Part shown: positions 59,289-64,000 of the stretch, piece by piece
Position numbering within the stretch: position 1 is the stretch's first letter
Layout: each line of letters opens with the position of its first letter
Notes under the pieces: generated by a model
The model's input: only the letters and a program-made list of their open reading frames with translations
What the model was told of the DNA's origin: nothing
Database searches by the model: none
NCBI GenBank assembly: GCA_965267425.1
Contig: OZ253959.1
Coordinates: 1,798,001-1,862,000 of the forward strand
DNA: 64,000 nt
Source: G965267425 sp965267425
GTDB taxonomy: Bacteria; Bacteroidota; Bacteroidia; Flavobacteriales_E; Vicingaceae
Direction of reading: 5' to 3'
Position numbers and translations under genes: made by a program

Positions 59289-59597
59289 TTATGATTCAAC
59301 TTGTCCATCCCAGCCAAGAATTCCTCCGGCAAGATGAGCTACTTTATTAAATCCCAGGCTATTCATCATTTGCACGGCCTGACCGCTACGACCGCCACTT
59401 CTGCAATAAAGGAGATAATCACCTTCTTTATCCAAGGAAGAAATTTCATCCATAAATGTAGCGTCCATAACATTGATATTTTTTGAACCGGGAATTTTAC
59501 CTTCGCCATATTCTTCTGGCGTTCTCACGTCGATTATCACCACATCATCTTTTTCCATCTGTGATTGAAATTCCTGATTTGTCAAATTAATTAGCAT
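59289..59597 (-). CDS. Single-domain rhodanese
   Basis: A 102-residue cytoplasmic rhodanese with VVIIDVRTPEEYGEGKIPGS and active Cys in YLLYCRSGGRSGQAVQ. It sits between TauE/SafE and the rhodanese lipoprotein. In similar operons such proteins move sulfur between persulfide carriers and a persulfide dioxygenase. Confidence 0.93.
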   Translation of the reverse strand: MLINLTNQEFQSQMEKDDVVIIDVRTPEEYGEGKIPGSKNINVMDATFMDEISSLDKEGDYLLYCRSGGRSGQAVQMMNSLGFNKVAHLAGGILGWDGQVES

Positions 59598-59631
59598 AGT
59601 TGCAATTTTGTTTTAAAGTTAAAATCATTCG

Positions 59632-60447
59632 TTAAAATTCCATGGACTTATCAATGATCATAAACAAACCCAAGGTAAACACTGTCCATCCAAAAATGCG
59701 CTTCAATTGTGCTCCACTTACAATTTTTCCAAGCGCCGCACCAATAAATATACCACCTGAAGCAATCAACGTAAACAACAACAGCATTGTCCAATTAAAA
59801 TAAATAGAAGAGTTAGTCAAATCTCCTGTAAATCCAATTAACGACTTCATGGTGATGATAAGCAAAGAGGTGCCCACGGCTGTCTTCATATCAAGCCCCG
59901 TTAAAAAGACAAGTGCCGGAATAATTAAAAATCCTCCACCTGCACCTACCAATCCAGTGATAACCCCTACCACAAACCCATCAACCATGATACGTATAAA
60001 GTTCAAGGGTTTATCTGTTGGACCATCGACCGATGTGGCTTTTTTACGAATCATGGAAACAGAAGCCACCAACATAAGTACACTGAACAAAAATGTGAGA
60101 AACAAGTCTTTCGTCAAGGTCTTATCCCCCCAAGTGAACATTACATCAGGAATGGCTGGAATAATGTGTGCTCGCGTAATCCAAACAGCAATAAAGGCAG
60201 GTATGGCAAAAATGATTCCTATACGGAAATTGACTAATCCGCTTCGATTCATTTTCAACATTCCAATTAAGGCCGTAGATCCCACGATGAACAACGAATA
60301 AGCAGTAGCTGTGACAGCATCAACTCCAAGAAAGTAGGTCAGTACAGGAAATGTCAATATAGAACCGCCACCACCAATGAAACCCAATGATATACCAATC
60401 AACAAGGCTAACGCGTATCCAACAATTTCCAGGGAACTAAGCTCCAT
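59632..60447 (-). CDS. Sulfite exporter TauE/SafE family permease
   Basis: A 271-residue inner-membrane protein with about eight helices in two repeats: LLIGISLGFIGGGGSILTFPVLTY and FVVGVITGLVGAGGGFLIIPALVF are the mirrored family motifs. Members export sulfite, thiosulfate or related anions. It begins 1 base after the CstB-like gene, whose product would yield such anions. In Staphylococcus aureus cst operons the same pair is found. Confidence 0.93.
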   Translation of the reverse strand: MELSSLEIVGYALALLIGISLGFIGGGGSILTFPVLTYFLGVDAVTATAYSLFIVGSTALIGMLKMNRSGLVNFRIGIIFAIPAFIAVWITRAHIIPAIPDVMFTWGDKTLTKDLFLTFLFSVLMLVASVSMIRKKATSVDGPTDKPLNFIRIMVDGFVVGVITGLVGAGGGFLIIPALVFLTGLDMKTAVGTSLLIITMKSLIGFTGDLTNSSIYFNWTMLLLFTLIASGGIFIGAALGKIVSGAQLKRIFGWTVFTLGLFMIIDKSMEF

Positions 60448-61833
60448 CTATGCTACTGGCTCAGTTATTGGAACACCAGTTTTCGAAATGGCTTCAAATC
60501 CACCGTTAACATTGATCAAATTTTTGCTTCCCTTTGACTGAAGAATGGAGACAGCAACACAAGATCGATATCCTGATTTGCAATAAACAAGGTAAGCTTG
60601 ATCTTTGTCTATTTGATTTAAGTTTTCATTTATATAGTCCAAAGTAAATAACTGGGATTGAGAAACATGACCTTCTTCATATTCGCTTGATTTTCTCACA
60701 TCCAACACTTTATTATCGTCCAAATAATTCGACATCTCACTTGCCTCAATGGATTTCACTGAACTTAATTCCATGTTGTTTTGTTCCCAATTTTGAATCC
60801 CACCTTCAAGGTATCCAATGGTATTGTCATATCCCACTCGTGCTAAACGAGTAACCGCTTCTTTCACTCTTTCTTTGTCCACAACCAAAACAATTGGACG
60901 CTTTAAATCTTCAATCAACGCCCCAACCCACATAGCGAAATTTCCATCCAAGCCTATAAATATAGAACCAGGAATGTGTTTTTCAGCGAACTCTTGCTTG
61001 GTTCTGACATCCAGAATCAATTTACCCTGTTTCCAGTGTTCTTCTACCTGATCTACCGTTAATGCGGTACACCCTTTATCCAAAATACCTTCAATAGGAT
61101 CGTAGCCTTTTTTATTCATTGTGGCATTTTGACTAAAATATTGCGGGGGAGGTAAAATGCCATCCGTTACTTCTTTGATGAATTCGTCACGCGTCATGTT
61201 TTCACGTAATGCGTAATTAAACTTTTTCTGATTACCCAAGGTATCAACCGTTTCATCACTCATGTTTTTTCCACAGCTAGATCCAGCTCCATGTCCTGGG
61301 TATACAACCACATCATCTGGAAGAGGCATGATTTTATTTCTTAATGAATCAAATAAATCCGAAGCCAAATCCTCCCTGGTTACGCCTTCGGAAGCTACTA
61401 AATCAGGTCTTCCAACATCACCAAGAAAAAGCGTATCTCCAGAGAAAATCGATTGGTATTTTCCATTTTCATCAATCAACAACCATGTTGTAGATTCGGG
61501 TGTATGACCAGGTGTATGCAGTGTTTTAATGGTAACTGCACCAATGGCAAATTCTTCTCCATCTTTGGCAACGTGTGAATCATAAGGTGTATTTGCAGTA
61601 GGGCCAAATACTATGGTTGCACCTGTTTTATCGGCAAGATCAATATGACCGGAAACAAAATCAGCATGAAAATGTGTTTCAAAAACATATTTGATTTTTG
61701 CTCCTCTTGAATTAGCCAATTCTATATACGGAACAGGATCTCTCAACGGATCAATAATGGCCGCTTCGCCATTGGATTCAATGTAATACGCTGCTTCCGC
61801 AAGACAAGATGTGTACAATTGCTCTACCTTCAT
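60448..61833 (-). CDS. CstB-like persulfide dioxygenase-rhodanese fusion
   Basis: A 461-residue protein with three parts. The first 230 or so residues are a metallo-beta-lactamase-fold persulfide dioxygenase (ETHE1 type): ETHFHADFVSGHIDL binds iron, followed by LHTPGHTPEST and SGDTLFLGDVGRPDL. Next is a rhodanese-like domain without the active Cys (PIVLVVDKERVKEAV), then an intact rhodanese with AYLVYCKSGYRSCVAV. This order and the dead middle domain match CstB, which turns persulfides into thiosulfate. The start at 61833 follows a -7 box; the frame stays open upstream to 61875 without domain sequence. First gene of a sulfide-detoxification run. Confidence 0.9.
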   Translation of the reverse strand: MKVEQLYTSCLAEAAYYIESNGEAAIIDPLRDPVPYIELANSRGAKIKYVFETHFHADFVSGHIDLADKTGATIVFGPTANTPYDSHVAKDGEEFAIGAVTIKTLHTPGHTPESTTWLLIDENGKYQSIFSGDTLFLGDVGRPDLVASEGVTREDLASDLFDSLRNKIMPLPDDVVVYPGHGAGSSCGKNMSDETVDTLGNQKKFNYALRENMTRDEFIKEVTDGILPPPQYFSQNATMNKKGYDPIEGILDKGCTALTVDQVEEHWKQGKLILDVRTKQEFAEKHIPGSIFIGLDGNFAMWVGALIEDLKRPIVLVVDKERVKEAVTRLARVGYDNTIGYLEGGIQNWEQNNMELSSVKSIEASEMSNYLDDNKVLDVRKSSEYEEGHVSQSQLFTLDYINENLNQIDKDQAYLVYCKSGYRSCVAVSILQSKGSKNLINVNGGFEAISKTGVPITEPVA

Positions 61834-61848
61834 ATCAAAAATTTTTGT

Positions 61849-61856
61849 CAAAGTTA
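61849..61856 (-). promoter_or_regulatory. -7 promoter box of the cst-like operon
   Basis: On the minus strand this reads TAACTTTG, a match to TAnnTTTG, 15 bases before the ATG at 61833. A TTTG (plus coordinates 61873-61876) with a spacing of 16 is a possible -33 element. Confidence 0.55.
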
Positions 61857-61904
61857 AGCCCTTTTCATATACCAAACTGTGACCAGGATCACACGATTAT
61901 ATGA

Positions 61905-62612
61905 TCAAAGAGCTATTCCAGGTTCAAAACATGAAACTCCGTTCACATACTTGGAATTTTTTGCAACACGATAAGGAATACCAGAAGTGATTTGAGAAGC
62001 TTCGTCTTTTGTATCAAAGGCATATTTGAGCTCGAGAATAAACTCAGAAGAAACGTTATCCTTTCCCAATAATGTGTTTCCAAAGTGTCCGAATCGGAGA
62101 TAGGTAAAATCCCAGTCCATGGTTATTCTGAATAGACGATCTGCCGACTGGTAATATTTCCGTTGATAACTATTCATTACAACGGGATGTAAAATTTTTA
62201 ACTCCTCTTTTATATTTTCGTTCAAGTCAGCAGCCGCTAAAACTTGTTTTAATTCACTTTCAGACAAGTTCATCCCCACTTCGAACGATGGTAGTGGGAA
62301 TGCATATTTCCAACCCAACTCTCCCCTCTTTATTTTATATTCCAATACTGGATTATCAGCTATTCCTTCCATTGAACCATACCACCGAATACGAACTTTT
62401 TTTCGATCACTTCTTCCAATTACGTTGTCATGATAAAAATCTAATTCCGAAGTGTCGAGGTATATGTTGTTCACCTGCCGAGCTTCGTAAATTTCTGAAA
62501 ACAAGGCAGGATGGAGTTTGATAGAAGTTTCTACCGCAACTTTGTCCGGTGTGGAATCAACAATGAATTTCCTTTCAAATCTACTCTCAGGTAGTTGTAA
62601 ATCAAATATCAC
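61905..62612 (-). CDS. VTC-domain protein (polyphosphate polymerase domain)
   Basis: A 235-residue soluble protein with the triphosphate-tunnel fold of the VTC family: SRFERKFIVD at the N-terminus, NNIYLDTSELDFYHDNVIG, DRKKVRIRWYG with the basic tunnel residues, LEYKIKRGELG, and ILELKYAFD near the end. In yeast this domain makes polyphosphate. The start is a GTG that overlaps the DUF4956 stop by one base (TAGTG). The pair is a common bacterial combination of unknown physiology. Confidence 0.88.
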   Translation of the reverse strand: MIFDLQLPESRFERKFIVDSTPDKVAVETSIKLHPALFSEIYEARQVNNIYLDTSELDFYHDNVIGRSDRKKVRIRWYGSMEGIADNPVLEYKIKRGELGWKYAFPLPSFEVGMNLSESELKQVLAAADLNENIKEELKILHPVVMNSYQRKYYQSADRLFRITMDWDFTYLRFGHFGNTLLGKDNVSSEFILELKYAFDTKDEASQITSGIPYRVAKNSKYVNGVSCFEPGIAL

Positions 62613-63295
62613 TACAGGTTGTGATTATTGATGTAGCTAATTCGAATATTGCTATCAAGGTTTTGCAATTCTTTGGTGCACTGCTCAAGTGCCAAATCAC
62701 TTTTAACCTCTACTTGATAACTCACTTCGATCATATCCTTATTTTGATCAAATCTTCTCAATTCGGATTTAGCAAATATCTTTTCAATGATTTCAGATAC
62801 ATTGGACATGCTCACTTTGTCCCCTGAGGTGGAACTAATGGTGAAATACAGATTATTTCCTTGTTTTCCAGGTTTGATAAACCATCTTATCCATATGATG
62901 GCCATGATGATAACAAACGCAATGGGTACAATAATGTGCTGATTAGCACCCAGTCCTAACCCGATAGCAATGGACAAAAATAAGTACGCCAACTCTTCAG
63001 GCTCTTTTATGGCCGCTCTGAATCTCACAATGGATAATGCCCCAACCAAACCAAGAGATAATGCAAGAGATGACTTCACTATGGATATAATCAACATGGT
63101 GGTAAATGTGATCAAAAGGAAATTTTGAGAAAATTGTCCTCTGTTAGACAGTGACGCACCACATACGCGATACGTGAATTGCAATAACAATGACATGATT
63201 ACAACCAGCGCTGCGTTTAACAATAAGTCATAAATGCTGATATCAACATTCTGGGTTATCAGAAATTTTTGAAAAAGGCTCCACTTATTTTCCAT
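62612..63295 (-). CDS. DUF4956 family membrane protein
   Basis: A 227-residue membrane protein with about four helices in the first 150 residues and a soluble C-terminal domain. SSLALSLGLVGALSIVRFRAAIKEPEELAYLFLSIAIGLGLG is too long to quote fully; its core GLVGALSIVRFRAAIK is the DUF4956 signature. It is usually next to VTC-domain genes, as here, and may form the membrane part of a polyphosphate-linked complex (inference). A TACTTTAG box on the minus strand (63317-63324) lies 21 bases before the ATG. Confidence 0.85.
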   Translation of the reverse strand: MENKWSLFQKFLITQNVDISIYDLLLNAALVVIMSLLLQFTYRVCGASLSNRGQFSQNFLLITFTTMLIISIVKSSLALSLGLVGALSIVRFRAAIKEPEELAYLFLSIAIGLGLGANQHIIVPIAFVIIMAIIWIRWFIKPGKQGNNLYFTISSTSGDKVSMSNVSEIIEKIFAKSELRRFDQNKDMIEVSYQVEVKSDLALEQCTKELQNLDSNIRISYINNHNL

Positions 63296-63366
63296 ATTCC
63301 ATTCTAAAATTCGGGGCTAAAGTAAATCTAATCTTAAAAAATTCGAAATTCAATGATGTTAATCTG

Positions 63367-64000
63367 TTAAGGCAAGATGTAATCTTCCAATTTACCCAGC
63401 CTGTTTCTTTCTCCTGTTAAGGCAATCAACTCAAAATCTACACTACCGTCATCATTGGCTTCTACAATAATAAAGTTCTCTTCATCCTCATGCCCCATTC
63501 CACTAGCAATTAAATGAATATTGTCAACGGCATAATACATGTATCCAGGAGAGTACCAGGTTGCACCAACATCTCCTGCAAAAAAATAAACATTCTGATT
63601 TTCTTTGGTAACAAAAGGCGCTTTGGTGTGATTTAACAACGGCTCTACCTCCGTCCAAAAATTCGAATCATCGCTTCTTCCTACTAATGAATTGGTTCGA
63701 ACATTTTTGAATATGGAATCAGGAGTCCACCAAATCATTTGATGGAGATAAATAAAAATATTGCGTACATCTGGTGATGACTCAACCGTATTTCTTAAAA
63801 AATCATATTGATCGCCTACTATATTCCAATAGCCTTGGTTACCGTCCAGAATAATATGCAAATCATCTTCTTTTTGAATGGAGTAATAAAAGGCACCATA
63901 ACGACTTTCCACAAGGTCGGGGTCTACCATATCGTGATTTCCGAATGAATAATATACAGGCATTCCCAATTCACGTACGGAAGAATCTGCATTATCCCAT
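63367..64000 (-). CDS. Metallophosphoesterase (5' end outside window)
   Basis: The last 211 or so codons of a calcineurin-type phosphoesterase. The frame is open to the window edge. SFGNHDMVD is the GNHD metal motif; IYLHQMIWW supplies a later His, and IHLIASGMGHEDEENF the C-terminal His region. Sequence before the GNHD motif, which would hold the first Asp and His ligands and any signal peptide, is outside the window. It precedes the DUF4956-VTC pair on the same strand with a 71-base gap, so a role in the same polyphosphate or envelope process is possible. Confidence 0.82.
   Translation of the reverse strand, partial: WDNADSSVRELGMPVYYSFGNHDMVDPDLVESRYGAFYYSIQKEDDLHIILDGNQGYWNIVGDQYDFLRNTVESSPDVRNIFIYLHQMIWWTPDSIFKNVRTNSLVGRSDDSNFWTEVEPLLNHTKAPFVTKENQNVYFFAGDVGATWYSPGYMYYAVDNIHLIASGMGHEDEENFIIVEANDDGSVDFELIALTGERNRLGKLEDYILP

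Noticed and set aside
59849..60301. 150-codon ORF antisense to TauE/SafE
   Set aside because: It is opposite a clear membrane transporter gene and its Pro/Thr/Asn-rich composition is typical of an antisense shadow.
1..64000. CRISPR arrays, tRNA or rRNA genes, insertion sequences, prophage or integration sites
   Set aside because: Reading the intergenic regions showed no spaced direct repeats of CRISPR type, no cloverleaf candidates, and no transposase, integrase or phage genes.

Overview
The window looks like chromosome of a member of the Bacteroidota, probably a free-living Flavobacteriales-like bacterium. Evidence: two secreted proteins with a type IX secretion (T9SS) C-terminal sorting domain, many -7 promoter boxes of the form TAnnTTTG or TAnnTTAG, almost no Shine-Dalgarno sequences, an S46 dipeptidyl peptidase, and a bTHX ribosomal protein. 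Coding density is very high. I see no tRNA, rRNA, CRISPR array, insertion sequence or prophage, and no gene-free stretch over 300 bases.

Layout. 1-3.8 kb: the end of a sugar-nucleotide dehydratase, then on the minus strand an acyl-transfer operon: an MBOAT acyltransferase (DltB/AlgI type), a DltD-like SGNH protein and a 40-residue membrane microprotein that ends in a DltX-like hexapeptide. 3.9-8.9 kb: ndk, a DNA glycosylase, an rRNA methyltransferase, a MATE exporter, fmt and a cupin. 9-13.7 kb: HU, a bTHX protein with a histone-H1-like tail, an ABC-F ATPase and a DPP11-like peptidase. 13.8-24.4 kb: an LtaS-like sulfatase-fold protein, GtrA, a GT39-type glycosyltransferase, MurQ, an RND exporter, a peptide-binding lipoprotein and MtaB. 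24.4-28.4 kb: Lgt, an IMPase-family enzyme and formate-tetrahydrofolate ligase. 28.4-36.6 kb: two small envelope proteins, a CBS protein, a lytic transglycosylase, FdhD and an NAD-linked two-subunit formate dehydrogenase. 36.6-39.6 kb: RarA, a YbjQ-family protein, a Sua5-type protein and an amino-sugar kinase. 39.7-44.3 kb: two T9SS cargo proteins and ClpB. 44.4-47.8 kb: a tiny membrane ORF, an MBL hydrolase, a cysteine desulfurase and GlmM. 47.9-53.9 kb: a TPR protein, phosphosulfolactate synthase, a rhodanese, a DUF368 protein and AroE in one tight operon, then LipA and LipB. 53.8-61.8 kb: a long minus-strand run with an adenylation enzyme, an acyl carrier protein, two acetyltransferase-like proteins and a deacetylase, preceded by a sulfide/persulfide detoxification set (CstB-like fusion, TauE/SafE, two rhodaneses). 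61.9-64 kb: a VTC-domain protein, a DUF4956 membrane protein and a partial metallophosphoesterase.

How they work together. Three themes stand out. (1) Envelope acylation: dltB-, dltD- and dltX-like genes lie at 1-3.8 kb and dltA- and dltC-like genes at 55-57 kb, so all parts of a Dlt-type relay occur in the window of a Gram-negative. (2) Formate and one-carbon metabolism: Fhs, Fmt, FdhD and FdsBA. (3) Sulfur handling: ComA, four rhodanese genes, CstB, TauE, a cysteine desulfurase, LipA and MtaB. Several promoters sit only 4-7 bases before the start codon, which predicts leaderless or nearly leaderless mRNAs.
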